Source: Pseudoalteromonas piscicida (GTDB taxonomy: Bacteria; Pseudomonadota; Gammaproteobacteria; Enterobacterales; Alteromonadaceae). From it: 64,000 nucleotides of DNA. Each line of letters begins with the position of its first letter. The stretch's first letter is position 1. The notes under the pieces were generated by a model that was not told the origin of the DNA, did not search any database, and worked only from the letters and a program-made list of their open reading frames with translations. The stretch spans positions 127,501 through 191,500 of the forward strand of contig NZ_CP021647.1 in NCBI RefSeq assembly GCF_002208135.1, given 5' to 3'. Both the position numbers and the translations under genes were made by a program. Shown piece by piece: positions 27,401 to 36,217 of the stretch.

Positions 27401-28354
27401 TTAACCCCTCATGATTTGTAATTCGATTGGTAAAGACGCGTCGTACTTTTGTAACGACATACCAGAGCGCTTAAGTAGCGCTAATCTTCGATTGAAAAAG
27501 TCAGACGCATTTTGCGAGAATTTGTCTCTAAATTGCTTGTCCATCAAGGGCAGTGTCCAGTTTTGTTCACCTGCTGAGACCTCGATCGCTTGATTGTATT
27601 CAGGAAGATGATGCTCAAAAGGATCACTCACCATACAGCCAATCACTTCGTTATGGCGAGTGGCACGCTCTAGCAATTTAAAGCTTTCATCATTTAATTC
27701 CGTAAAGTCCGAAATAAGGTAAATCAGGCTGCCGGGTTTGGCCAGGTGCACAAGTCGTTTTAAATTCTCATTGAAGCGATCCCCTGAGGGTTGGATCTCT
27801 TTTTGAATCAACGCTTGCTCATGTAGCGCGCAAAATTGGTGAGCCAGTGCAAGCACCCCACGGTCGCGAGCAATCGGTTTGAGCTCGTGGTGATTGCTGT
27901 CATTAAATACTACACCACCAACACGGTCGCCGCGTTGGCACGCAGCCCAAGACACCAAAATGCCTAAGTGCGCCGCAAGCACTGACTTAAGTAACAGCTT
28001 TGAACCAAATAGCATGCTCGAGGAAAAGTCACAAAATACAAAAACGGGGCGCTCTTTCTCTTCTTGAAAGAGTTTCGTGTGTGCTTCACCGGTACGTGCG
28101 GTAACTCGCCAGTCAATGGCACGAATATCATCACCATACTGGTATTGTCTGACTTCAGCAAACTCCATACCCCGACCTTTATGCGGTGCAAGGTATTGAC
28201 CTGATTGAGCACTTTTCACTTTTCCTCTCGGTTTTAGCGAAAGTAAATGCGCTTTTGACTTATAAAAAAGTAACTCTTTCAGGCCGAGTTCGACACCATT
28301 ACTGTGGCTTTCATTAAACCAGCTGGCTGAATTAAACTGCTTGATGTCGTTCAT
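27401..28354 (-). CDS. DUF58 domain-containing protein
   Basis: A 317-residue cytoplasmic protein carrying the DUF58 signature (AEVRQYQYGDDIRAIDWRVT, near 78-97) and a VWA-like fold (VFVFCDFSSSM, about 125-135). The ATG at 28354 is preferred: it is four bases after the moxR stop, while the frame from 28372 would start inside moxR. DUF58 proteins partner with MoxR ATPases and BatA/B proteins. Confidence 0.88.
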   Translation of the reverse strand: MNDIKQFNSASWFNESHSNGVELGLKELLFYKSKAHLLSLKPRGKVKSAQSGQYLAPHKGRGMEFAEVRQYQYGDDIRAIDWRVTARTGEAHTKLFQEEKERPVFVFCDFSSSMLFGSKLLLKSVLAAHLGILVSWAACQRGDRVGGVVFNDSNHHELKPIARDRGVLALAHQFCALHEQALIQKEIQPSGDRFNENLKRLVHLAKPGSLIYLISDFTELNDESFKLLERATRHNEVIGCMVSDPFEHHLPEYNQAIEVSAGEQNWTLPLMDKQFRDKFSQNASDFFNRRLALLKRSGMSLQKYDASLPIELQIMRG

Positions 28355-28358
28355 AGTC

Positions 28359-29314
28359 TTATGGAACAGCAACCAATTCTAAAATCTTACTGATCACCTG
28401 ATCTTTGGTGATCCCATCCGCTTGTGCTTCATAACTCAGCACGATACGGTGGCGTAGCACGTTATGCACCACAGCTTGAATATCTTCAGGTGTGACAAAG
28501 TCTCTGCCTTGTAGCCAAGCATGAGCGCGAGAACATTTATCAAGGGCAATCGTTGCTCGAGGACTTGCGCCGTAATCAATCCAGCTCGCAAGCGTTGCAT
28601 CAAAGCGTTGTGGCTGTCTGGTCGCAATAATCAATTGCACAAGATATTGCTCTAGTGGCTCAGCAAGATGCATGCTTAGTACGGTTTTACGGGCCTCAAA
28701 TAGGGTTGCTTGACTAATTGGTGTGAAGGTTGCTTGGTACTCCTCTAACGCCTCGCCACGAGTGAGGCGTAAAATATCGACCTCGGTTTCTGCATCCGGA
28801 TAATCGATATTCAGATGGAGTAAAAAGCGGTCAAGCTGCGCTTCAGGTAGCGGATATGTACCTTCTTGTTCAAGCGGGTTTTGCGTTGCCATTACCATAA
28901 ATAGCTCAGGTAACGGATACGTTGTTTTGCCAACGGTTATTTGGCGCTCGGCCATTGCTTCTAGTAGCGCTGATTGCACTTTGGCTGGCGCTCGGTTGAT
29001 TTCGTCAGCCAAAATCAAATGATGAAAAAGCGGGCCTTTCTCAAACACAAATTCGTTGGTTTGTTGGCGATAGATATCTGTACCAGTTACATCAGAAGGC
29101 AATAAGTCGGGGGTAAATTGGACCCGTTGAAAGCTACCTTCAATGCCTTTAGCCAGTGCGTTTACTGCACGGGTCTTAGCGAGACCTGGGGGCCTTCCAC
29201 CAATAAATGACCATCTGCTAAAAGCGCGATAAGCAAGGATTCGGTCAGTGCACTTTGTCCTAAAATTTGGGTATCTAAATATTCTTTTAGTTGAGAAAAC
29301 TCGTTTACTGCCAT
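28359..29314 (-). pseudogene. MoxR family AAA+ ATPase, frameshifted in Walker A
   Basis: Two frames make one MoxR ATPase of about 318 residues. The N-terminal part reads [20 protein letters not shown], then [16 protein letters not shown]. The rest ([16 protein letters not shown]..., Walker [12 protein letters not shown], sensor [10 protein letters not shown]) is an open frame to 28359. Adding one C to the five-base run (plus strand G run 29188-29192) restores [20 protein letters not shown], the Walker A loop. As written, the protein would lose its nucleotide site. The downstream operon is intact, so a sequencing error is plausible, but decay cannot be excluded. Confidence 0.88.
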
Positions 29315-29548
29315 GAGACTGCCTTTTAAGCCGACAAAAATAAAAATAGTTATATGGACGCTGAATGAATAATCAAGTTGATTAGACCCATAATTTTAGA
29401 AAAGTTCATAAATTTTAAATAACAATTTCAAATACTTTGAGATTGCTTGAAAAAACATCTAAAGTTGGTTTTCACGGTTTAAAAAGCGGCCATTTCGTGC
29501 TTTGCTATTGGCAACTTCGATTTGGTTGTTTAGAATCGGAGGAAATTA

Positions 29549-29563
29549 ACAGGTCAGACCTGT
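29549..29563. promoter_or_regulatory. FadR-like operator palindrome upstream of fadI
   Basis: ACAGGTCAGACCTGT is a perfect 15-bp palindrome 20 bp before the fadI start. Its GGTCNGACC core equals the core of the FadR operator known from enterics and vibrios; the flanks differ by one base each side. The position fits repression of fadIJ that is released by long-chain acyl-CoA. Whether this organism uses FadR or PsrA here is not shown by the sequence. Confidence 0.6.
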
Positions 29564-29582
29564 CAGCGGGAGAGCAAAATTC

Positions 29583-30893
29583 ATGTCTGAACAAAACATA
29601 CTAAAAACATCAAAAGGCGACCGAATCGCTATCGTGAGCGGCCTGCGTACGCCATTCGCAAAGCAAGCTACCGCTTTTCACCACGTTCCAGCCTTAGATT
29701 TAGGTAAAATCGTCGTCAACGAAATGCTTGAGCGTTTGAACTTCGATCGTAAAGAAATCGACCAACTGGTATTCGGCCAAGTTGTACAAATGCCTGAAGC
29801 ACCGAACATTGCGCGTGAAATTGTGCTTGGCACTGGCATGCCAGTTTCTGTTGACGCTTACTCTGTATCACGTGCATGCGCAACCAGTTTCCAAGCGATT
29901 GCTAACGTTGCAGAGAGTATTATTTCAGGCCAAGTGAGTGTCGGTGTTGCTGGTGGTGCAGATTCTTCATCTGTGTTACCGATTGGCGTGAGCAAAAAGC
30001 TTGCAGGTAGCCTTGTTGACTTGAACAAAGCACGTACGCTTAAGCAGCGTTTACAGATTTTCTCAAAGCTAAGACTCAAAGACTTATTACCAGTGCCACC
30101 GGCAGTTGCAGAATACTCGACTGGCTTATCAATGGGGCAAACCGCTGAGCAAATGGCTAAGACTCACGGCATCAGCCGTGCAGATCAAGATGCGATGGCG
30201 CACCGCTCACACACCTTAGCTGCAAAAGCATGGTCAGAAGGCCTGTTAAATAACGAAGTGATGGCTGCCCATGTTGAGCCATACAAAAGCTTTATTGATA
30301 AAGATAATAACATCCGTGAAAACTCATCCTTGGAAAGCTACGCCAAGTTAAAGCCTGTATTTGACAGACAGCACGGCTCGGTAACTGCAGCAAATGCAAC
30401 GCCACTTACTGATGGTGCGGCGGCAGTATTAATGATGAGCGAAAGCAAAGCCAAAGCGCTTGGCTACGACATCTTAGGTTATGTGCGTAGTTTCGCCTTC
30501 TCTGCAATCGGCGTACACGAAGATATGTTGATGGGTCCTGCGCATTCAACACCTGTAGCACTTGACCGAGCGGGTATTACACTTGCTGATCTTGATCTGA
30601 TAGAAATGCATGAAGCTTTCGCAGCGCAAGCGCTGGCCAATATGAAAATGTTTGGCTCAGACAAATTCGCGCAAGAAAAACTTGGTCGCAGTAAAGCAAT
30701 TGGCGAAATCGACATGGATAAGTTTAACGTGCTTGGTGGTTCACTTGCATATGGTCACCCATTCGCAGCAACCGGCGCACGCTTGATCACGCAAAGCCTA
30801 CATGAGCTTAAGCGCCGCGGCGGTGGTCTTGCATTGACAACTGCCTGTGCTGCAGGTGGTCTTGGAGCAGCATTCGTATTGGAGAGCGCATAA
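29583..30893 (+). CDS. fadI: Acetyl-CoA C-acyltransferase FadI (3-ketoacyl-CoA thiolase)
   Basis: This 436-residue thiolase cleaves 3-ketoacyl-CoA with CoA, the last step of beta-oxidation, as beta subunit of the FadIJ complex. The nucleophilic Cys99 lies in [10 protein letters not shown]. The C-terminal catalytic parts are [25 protein letters not shown] and the base-Cys segment [11 protein letters not shown]. The length and N-terminus ([19 protein letters not shown]) match FadI rather than FadA. Its TAA overlaps the fadJ ATG by one base. A FadR-like palindrome lies just upstream. Confidence 0.96.
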   Translation: MSEQNILKTSKGDRIAIVSGLRTPFAKQATAFHHVPALDLGKIVVNEMLERLNFDRKEIDQLVFGQVVQMPEAPNIAREIVLGTGMPVSVDAYSVSRACATSFQAIANVAESIISGQVSVGVAGGADSSSVLPIGVSKKLAGSLVDLNKARTLKQRLQIFSKLRLKDLLPVPPAVAEYSTGLSMGQTAEQMAKTHGISRADQDAMAHRSHTLAAKAWSEGLLNNEVMAAHVEPYKSFIDKDNNIRENSSLESYAKLKPVFDRQHGSVTAANATPLTDGAAAVLMMSESKAKALGYDILGYVRSFAFSAIGVHEDMLMGPAHSTPVALDRAGITLADLDLIEMHEAFAAQALANMKMFGSDKFAQEKLGRSKAIGEIDMDKFNVLGGSLAYGHPFAATGARLITQSLHELKRRGGGLALTTACAAGGLGAAFVLESA

Positions 30894-32995
30894 TGTCAGT
30901 ATTTTCTTATGAATTAAACGACCATAAAGTCGCCATCGTTACAATCGACGTACCGGGCGAAAAAATGAACACTCTACGTGATACATTTGCTGATGAATTA
31001 TTAGAGATCATCGCAAAGAGTAAGCAAGACGACGTAACGGGTATGGTTTTTATCAGTGGTAAAGACGATAACTTTATCGCTGGGGCAGACATTAAAATGC
31101 TAGACAGCGCTAAAACGCGTGAAGATGCGTTAGCGATTTCGGAAATGTGTCATAAAACCTTCTTTAAATTGACTGATTTACCATTCCCAACCGTTGCGGC
31201 GATCCACGGTGTAGCACTGGGTGGCGGCTTGGAGTTTGCGCTGGCTTGTGATTACCGCGTTTGTACTGACGACAGCAAGACTAAACTGGGTCTTCCTGAA
31301 GTACAGCTTGGTCTATTACCAGGTGGTGGCGGTACACAGCGTCTACCGAAATTAGTTGGTATTCAAAAAGCACTTGAATGGATGCTAACTGGTAAACAAG
31401 TTAGACCTAAGCAAGCGAAAAAAGCGGGTCTAGTTGACGATTCCGTACCGCACAGTATTTTACTTGACGTTGCGGTGAAGCTTGCCAGAAAAGGTAAGCC
31501 TAAGCCTCGCAAGCCGAATTTAGACAAAATTAGCCAGTTGCTAGAGTCTAACCCGTTCGGACGCAATATCATTTTCAAAAAAGCACAAGAAAATGTTGAG
31601 AAGAAAACGGGTGGTCACTATCCTGCGCCTATCGCTATCATCAAAGCGGTACGTGCATCTGTAGAGCTGGACAAGCTTAAAGGTTATAAAACCGAAGCCG
31701 AGGGTTTTGCTGATTTAGTGATGTCTGAAGTCTCGCGAGCGCTACGTGGGATTTTCTTTGCGACAACGGAAATGAAAAAGGATTTCCAAGGTGAAGATCT
31801 TGCTCCTGTGAAGCGTGTTGCAGTGCTCGGTGGTGGCTTAATGGGCGCTGGTATTACCCATGTTAGTGCGGTTAAAGCAGGTACACCGGTACGTATTAAA
31901 GATGTTGCGCATCAGGGTATTAGCAACGCACTAAATTACAGCTATAAGATTCTTACCAAACGCCAGAAGCGCCGTATTATTTCAAAGGCAGAGATGCAAT
32001 CAACTTTGAATATGATCACGGGAACAACGGATTACTCTGGTTTTAAACACACAGATATGGTGATTGAAGCTGTATTTGAAGATCTAGACCTTAAGCAGTC
32101 GATGGTGGCGGATATCGAGCGCGAATGTAGTGAAAATACGATATTTGCGAGCAACACGTCATCATTACCAATCGGTCAAATCGCGGCAAAAGCGACGCGT
32201 CCTGAAAACGTAATTGGTTTGCATTATTTCTCGCCAGTAGAAAAAATGCCGCTGGTGGAGATCATTCCGCACGACACCACCTGTGATGAGGTTATTGCGC
32301 GCACGGTGGCTTTTGCTCGTAAGCAGGGGAAAACACCAATCGTAGTAAAAGACAAAGCGGGTTTTTACGTAAATCGTATTCTGGCACCTTATGTTAACGA
32401 AGCGGCAAATCTTTTGCTTGCCGGTGAGCCGATAGAGAAAATCGATCAAGCTTTGGTTGAGTTTGGTTTCCCTGTTGGTCCTCTTGCGCTTCTTGATGAA
32501 GTAGGTGTAGACATTGGCTCTAAGATTGCCCCAATCCTAGAAAAAGAACTAGGCTCTAGATTTAAGGCGCCAGATGCTTTTGCACGTATGATAGATAGCA
32601 AACGCCTAGGTCGCAAATCTGGTCGTGGTTTCTATACCTATGAAGGTAAAAAAGGCAAGCAAGTGGACGACTCTGTCTATGAGTTACTCGGTGTTAGGCC
32701 TTCTCCTAAGTTGAATAAACAAGAAATCGCGAACCGCTGCGTTGCACAGATGCTCAATGAGGCAGCGCGCTGTCTTGACGAAGGTATCATTCGTAATGCA
32801 AGAGATGGTGATATCGGTGCTATTTTTGGTATTGGTTTCCCTCCATTCTTGGGCGGTCCATTTAGTTATATGGACAAAAAAGGCGCTAGCAAGGTGTGTT
32901 CAGAGCTATCAACATACGCAGCTGACAACCCTGTATTTACCCCTGCGGAGCCGCTACTTGCAATGGCTGAAGAAGGCAAAGCTTATTACGAGTAA
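30893..32995 (+). CDS. fadJ: Fatty acid oxidation complex alpha subunit FadJ
   Basis: A 700-residue multifunctional enzyme. The N-terminal crotonase domain (enoyl-CoA hydratase/isomerase; FIAGADIKML near 61-70, GVALGGGLEFALACDYRV near 105-122) is followed by 3-hydroxyacyl-CoA dehydrogenase (NAD-binding VAVLGGGLMGAGIT near 308-321; catalytic His in GLHYFSPVEKMPLVEI) and the C-terminal helical domains. It is coupled to fadI by an ATG/TAA overlap. The two chains form the inducible beta-oxidation complex for fatty acids. Confidence 0.96.
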   Translation: MSVFSYELNDHKVAIVTIDVPGEKMNTLRDTFADELLEIIAKSKQDDVTGMVFISGKDDNFIAGADIKMLDSAKTREDALAISEMCHKTFFKLTDLPFPTVAAIHGVALGGGLEFALACDYRVCTDDSKTKLGLPEVQLGLLPGGGGTQRLPKLVGIQKALEWMLTGKQVRPKQAKKAGLVDDSVPHSILLDVAVKLARKGKPKPRKPNLDKISQLLESNPFGRNIIFKKAQENVEKKTGGHYPAPIAIIKAVRASVELDKLKGYKTEAEGFADLVMSEVSRALRGIFFATTEMKKDFQGEDLAPVKRVAVLGGGLMGAGITHVSAVKAGTPVRIKDVAHQGISNALNYSYKILTKRQKRRIISKAEMQSTLNMITGTTDYSGFKHTDMVIEAVFEDLDLKQSMVADIERECSENTIFASNTSSLPIGQIAAKATRPENVIGLHYFSPVEKMPLVEIIPHDTTCDEVIARTVAFARKQGKTPIVVKDKAGFYVNRILAPYVNEAANLLLAGEPIEKIDQALVEFGFPVGPLALLDEVGVDIGSKIAPILEKELGSRFKAPDAFARMIDSKRLGRKSGRGFYTYEGKKGKQVDDSVYELLGVRPSPKLNKQEIANRCVAQMLNEAARCLDEGIIRNARDGDIGAIFGIGFPPFLGGPFSYMDKKGASKVCSELSTYAADNPVFTPAEPLLAMAEEGKAYYE

Positions 32996-33010
32996 CGATA
33001 CCAATTTATC

Positions 33011-33278
33011 TAGGGCCTGTTGACCTTCGCTGTTTGATTTTTGTTCTTCTGAGTGTGTTTTGATCGCGACGCTCGACTTGCCGCCTAGTAATCTAGGCAA
33101 AAGTTGAGCAACAATGAACAAAGCGCACTCAGGTGAACCCAAAGGGCAGCGCTTGACTGGCATTTCTACTGTGTTATCGCCAGGCTTACATAGAATGACT
33201 ATGCTACGCAGGCTTTGCCTTGTATAAATACCAGTCAAACTGCTGCAAAAACAAACTTGAAAGATCAACAGGCCCTAA
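33011..33278. mobile_element. MITE copy 1 (TA-flanked, ~268 bp)
   Basis: A non-autonomous element with terminal inverted repeats: the left end GGGCCTGTTGACCTTCGC and the right end, read inward, GGGCCTGTTGATCTTTC. It is bounded by TA on both sides, as expected for Tc1/mariner-IS630-type insertion. It is about 90 percent identical by eye to copy 2 at 35912-36178. It sits between the fadJ stop and the likely fadJ terminator. The minus-strand frame inside it has no domain and is not called. Confidence 0.85.
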
Positions 33279-33304
33279 TACTCGCTTAAAAATATCCTAT
33301 CTGT

Positions 33305-33330
33305 AAGCCGCTGTAATGCGGCTTTTTTTT
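33305..33330 (+). terminator. Terminator (probably of fadIJ)
   Basis: AAGCCGC (33305-33311) pairs with GCGGCTT (33318-33324), followed by eight T with the stem's own. It is now 310 bp from the fadJ stop because the MITE lies between them. Confidence 0.88.
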
Positions 33331-33416
33331 CGTTCTTAGGTCAAAAATTAATAGTTGTAATGGTATGTAATTTTCGTGCCATCGTCATGGATTCTACAGC
33401 ACCTAGACAGCCTCTA

Positions 33417-33626
33417 ATACCAGTTGTATTAAGTAAATGAACTATTTTGAAGCGTAGGAATAGCTTTAGTAGCTCCGCTCTCGCTTCCTGCTACCGCCAA
33501 GGTACCTATATCCATATAGGCGAGGCAAAAATTTTGCTATTTAGTTGTTCTAAATAAGAAGTTTTTAACGAAGCTAATATGCTATTTCACCCTTCAAATT
33601 GATTAGACAATTAATTCAATTGGTAT
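33417..33626. repeat. ATACC-ended MITE-like element (~210 bp)
   Basis: The left end ATACCAGTTGTATTAAG and the right end read inward, ATACCAATTGAATTAATTG, are imperfect inverted repeats. The interior is non-coding and contains GC-rich short stretches (TAGCTCCGCTCTCGCTTCCT). It abuts a degraded GGDEF fragment on its right. Related ATACC termini occur at 13130 and 43072. Confidence 0.6.
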
Positions 33627-33642
33627 AATTTTATCTTTTGTT

Positions 33643-33840
33643 TACTGCGGCCTAGGGGTTGCTGTGTTTGGACTGACATTCAGCATTGGCGTGACAGGAT
33701 ATGAGCTTATCGGTGAAAGCTTTAATCACAATCGGTGTTTTTAAGAAGCTGATTTAGCCTTCTATGAGTCGAAAAATTCAGGTCGAGATCGTGCTTCGCT
33801 TTATATTGCCCCGCGCAGTTCTTTAGACAAAAAGGCATAG
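33643..33840 (+). pseudogene. Degraded GGDEF (diguanylate cyclase) C-terminal remnant
   Basis: In one frame ending at TAG 33838-33840 the translation reads ...VFGLTFSIGVTGYELIGESF, then a stop codon, then EADLAFYESKNSGRDRASLY. The order SIGV ... ADLAxYxxKxxGRxR is the C-terminal signature of GGDEF domains. Only about 60 codons remain, with one internal stop. No start, no GGDEF motif and no N-terminus are seen, so it is a dead fragment, perhaps cut by the ATACC-ended element. Confidence 0.75.
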
Positions 33841-33916
33841 TCTAAAACGAGATCTTTTACTTTAGCCGCTAAAAACTTTACAATTTGCGCCCAGTTTAGA
33901 CTTGTGGCGGATGTTG

Positions 33917-34483
33917 ATGCATAAAATAGAAGACCTCATTGCTGTTTTTAATGGGTTATTCCTGCACACGCTCAACACGGAGCTGGTAGTGGGCGACGAT
34001 GAACCTATCTATCTACCTGCAAATGAATCACACCCTCATCACCGCATTATTTTTGCTCATGGCTTTTATGCTAGTGCTTTGCATGAAGTTGCACATTGGC
34101 TCGTTGCGGGTGAAGCACGTCGGCAACTCGAAGATTACGGCTACTGGTATTGTCCCGATGGACGAGATAAAGCGCAGCAGCTCGAATTTGAAAAAGTGGA
34201 AGTGAAACCACAAGCGATTGAGTGGGCGTTAAGTGTCGCGGCTGGTTTTTCATTTAATGTTTCCGTTGATAACCTCAATGGTGAACAAACTTGCCGTTTC
34301 AGCTTTCAACAACGGGTGCATCAGCAAGTGCTAGCTTTATTAGAAAGCGGATTCAATACCAGAACGACTCAACTGCTCAACGCATTAAGCAATTTTTATA
34401 ATACACCTTGGCCGTTACGCCAGCAGCAATTTAACTGGGATATCCCCACAGAGCTAAGCATGGAGTTTGACAATGCAATTTAA
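33917..34483 (+). CDS. epmC: Elongation factor P hydroxylase
   Basis: This 188-residue protein is homologous to E. coli YfcM/EpmC, which hydroxylates the beta-lysyl-lysine of elongation factor P. Conserved blocks are GDDEPIYLPA, RIIFAHGFYASALHEVAHW (the presumed iron-site His/Glu residues) and GYWYCPDGRDK, then EVKPQAIEW. The ATG at 33917 is chosen by fit to the family N-terminus; a TTG at 33902 and an ATG at 33911 are in frame. It overlaps the next gene by 11 bp. Confidence 0.92.
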   Translation: MHKIEDLIAVFNGLFLHTLNTELVVGDDEPIYLPANESHPHHRIIFAHGFYASALHEVAHWLVAGEARRQLEDYGYWYCPDGRDKAQQLEFEKVEVKPQAIEWALSVAAGFSFNVSVDNLNGEQTCRFSFQQRVHQQVLALLESGFNTRTTQLLNALSNFYNTPWPLRQQQFNWDIPTELSMEFDNAI

Positions 34484-35594
34484 GCTTGGACTTATTATCA
34501 ACCCTTTGGCTGGACTTGGTGGGAGCGTTGCACTAAAAGGTAGCGACGGCCTAGAAACAGCCCAACACGCGTTGGCGTTAGGTGCAGAGCCTCGCGCTAA
34601 TCAGCGAGCAAAAACGGCTTTGACACAACTGCTTCCACATCAAGATAACATTGAAATCTTTACTGTTAACGGTGAGATGGGTGAGCGTACGGCAAAAGAG
34701 CTGGGTTTTAACACCCAAGTGATTTACCAAACTCAAAGCACAGCAACTCGTCCTGAAGATACAGAGACTGCAGCGCAAAAAATGCAACAGCTCGGTGTCG
34801 ATTTGATTTTGTTTGCTGGTGGCGATGGTACTGCCCGCAACATTTGCCATGCGGTGGGTGATTCGTGTCCTGTACTTGGGATCCCAGCAGGGTGCAAAAT
34901 TCATAGCGGCGTATACGCTATAACGCCAAAAGCGGCAGGTAGAGTCGTTGAACTTTTGGTTACCGGAGAGCTTGTCTCCATTGGTGAAGCCGATGTGATG
35001 GACATCGATGAAGCTGCATTTCGTGACGGGACAGTGCGCGCCAAGCGATATGGTGAAATGCAAGTGCCGACCGAGCTGAGATATGTGCAGGCGGTGAAAA
35101 ACGGCGGCAAAGAAAGCGATGAGCTGGTGTTGGCAGATATCGCCGCCTATGTGGTTGCCGAAATGGAAGAAGACGAAACCTATATTATGGGGTCTGGTTC
35201 TACCGTTGCGGCAGTAATGGAAGAAATGGGACTTGATAATACGCTATTAGGTGTTGATGTGGTGAAGGATCAAGCGCTGATCGCACAAGACCAAACCGCG
35301 CAGCAACTATTGTCGCTTGCAGGTGATAAAACAAAGCTAGTGATCACGTTAATTGGTGGGCAAGGGCATATTTTTGGCCGCGGTAATCAGCAGCTAAGTC
35401 CCAACCTCATTAAAAAAATCGGCAAAGATAATATTATCCTCATCGCCACAAAATCGAAATTAAAGGCCTTAAATGGTCGTCCTTTAATTGCTGATACCGG
35501 TGACGAACAACTTGATGAGTCTTTAGCTGGGTTTATTAAGGTGATCACCGGATTCAATGACCATGTAATGTACGCCATAGGCCATCAAGAATAA
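34473..35594 (+). CDS. ATP-NAD kinase family protein
   Basis: A 373-residue protein of the ATP-NAD/AcoX kinase-like family. It starts MQFKLGLIINPLAGLGGSVA, and the nucleotide-binding GGDGTARN lies near residue 118. IPAGCKIHSGVYA follows. It is longer than housekeeping NadK (about 295 residues) and lacks its exact pattern, so its phosphoacceptor may not be NAD. The ATG at 34473, with GGAG upstream, is preferred over the in-frame TTG at 34467. Together with epmC and yfcL it forms a conserved three-gene run. Confidence 0.88.
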   Translation: MQFKLGLIINPLAGLGGSVALKGSDGLETAQHALALGAEPRANQRAKTALTQLLPHQDNIEIFTVNGEMGERTAKELGFNTQVIYQTQSTATRPEDTETAAQKMQQLGVDLILFAGGDGTARNICHAVGDSCPVLGIPAGCKIHSGVYAITPKAAGRVVELLVTGELVSIGEADVMDIDEAAFRDGTVRAKRYGEMQVPTELRYVQAVKNGGKESDELVLADIAAYVVAEMEEDETYIMGSGSTVAAVMEEMGLDNTLLGVDVVKDQALIAQDQTAQQLLSLAGDKTKLVITLIGGQGHIFGRGNQQLSPNLIKKIGKDNIILIATKSKLKALNGRPLIADTGDEQLDESLAGFIKVITGFNDHVMYAIGHQE

Positions 35595-35607
35595 TTTAGG
35601 AATAAAT

Positions 35608-35883
35608 ATGTCATTAGTAGAATATGTAGAGAAAGCGCAGCAGTTTTTCGATGAGCTTGTAGATAGAGCGAGTGATGATGAGCTATTTGCCGGCGGCTAT
35701 TTACGCGGTCACTTTGACTTAGCGGTAGGTTATGCACAAGTAGAAGAAGCAGATCTTTCGATTGAAGAGTTAAATGCCAAAGTTGAAAGCAGCTTAGTAA
35801 AAGCATACCGAAATGGTGAGCTAAATGACGATGATAAAGCGCATGTGGTTTCTATTTGGGAGCAGGTGCAAAATCTAAAATAA
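35608..35883 (+). CDS. yfcL: YfcL family protein
   Basis: This 91-residue acidic protein resembles E. coli YfcL (sequence ...DELFAGGYLRGHFDLAVGYA...). The function is unknown. It starts 13 bp after the NAD-kinase-like gene and is the last gene before the second MITE. In E. coli yfcL and yfcM (epmC) are also neighbours, which supports the identification. Confidence 0.85.
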   Translation: MSLVEYVEKAQQFFDELVDRASDDELFAGGYLRGHFDLAVGYAQVEEADLSIEELNAKVESSLVKAYRNGELNDDDKAHVVSIWEQVQNLK

Positions 35884-35911
35884 CCGCTCCTCACCTGAGT
35901 GTAGCAGATGC

Positions 35912-36178
35912 TAGGGCCTGTTGACCTTTGCTGTTTGATTTTTGTTCACCTGAGTGTGCTTTGATCGCGACGCTCGACTTGCCGCCTAGTAATCTAGGCA
36001 AAAGTTGAGCAACAATGAACAAAGCGCACTCAGGTGAACCCAAAGGGCAGCGCTTGATTAGCATTTCTACTGTGTTATCGCCTGACTCACATAGAATAAC
36101 TATGCTACGCAGGCTCTGCCTTGTATAAATACCAATCAAACTGCTGCAAAAACAAACTTGAAAGATAAACAGGCCCTA
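35912..36178. mobile_element. MITE copy 2 (TA-flanked, 267 bp)
   Basis: This is the same element as at 33011-33278, in the same orientation and again bounded by TA. Terminal inverted repeats are GGGCCTGTTGACCTTTGC and, inward from the right, GGGCCTGTTTATCTTTC. Inside, GTTCACCTGAGTGTGCTTTG (35943-35952 region) pairs with CAAAGCGCACTCAGGTGAAC (around 36018-36037), so the RNA could form a long stem. It lies between the convergent yfcL and Nramp genes. Confidence 0.85.
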
Positions 36179-36217
36179 GAAGTCTAATTTGCATCTGCTA
36201 CTCAGCCTCGCTTGGCT

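Noticed and set aside
21249..29192. Programmed ribosomal frameshifting to explain the DUF3379 and MoxR breaks
   Set aside because: Neither site has an in-frame X XXY YYZ slippery heptamer that would allow good re-pairing, and in MoxR the shift would fall in the Walker A loop. A one-base indel is simpler.
32954..33268. 104-codon minus frame, and the similar 82-codon frame at 35891-36139
   Set aside because: Both lie almost wholly inside the MITE copies and show no domain, so they follow the element's DNA identity rather than a gene.
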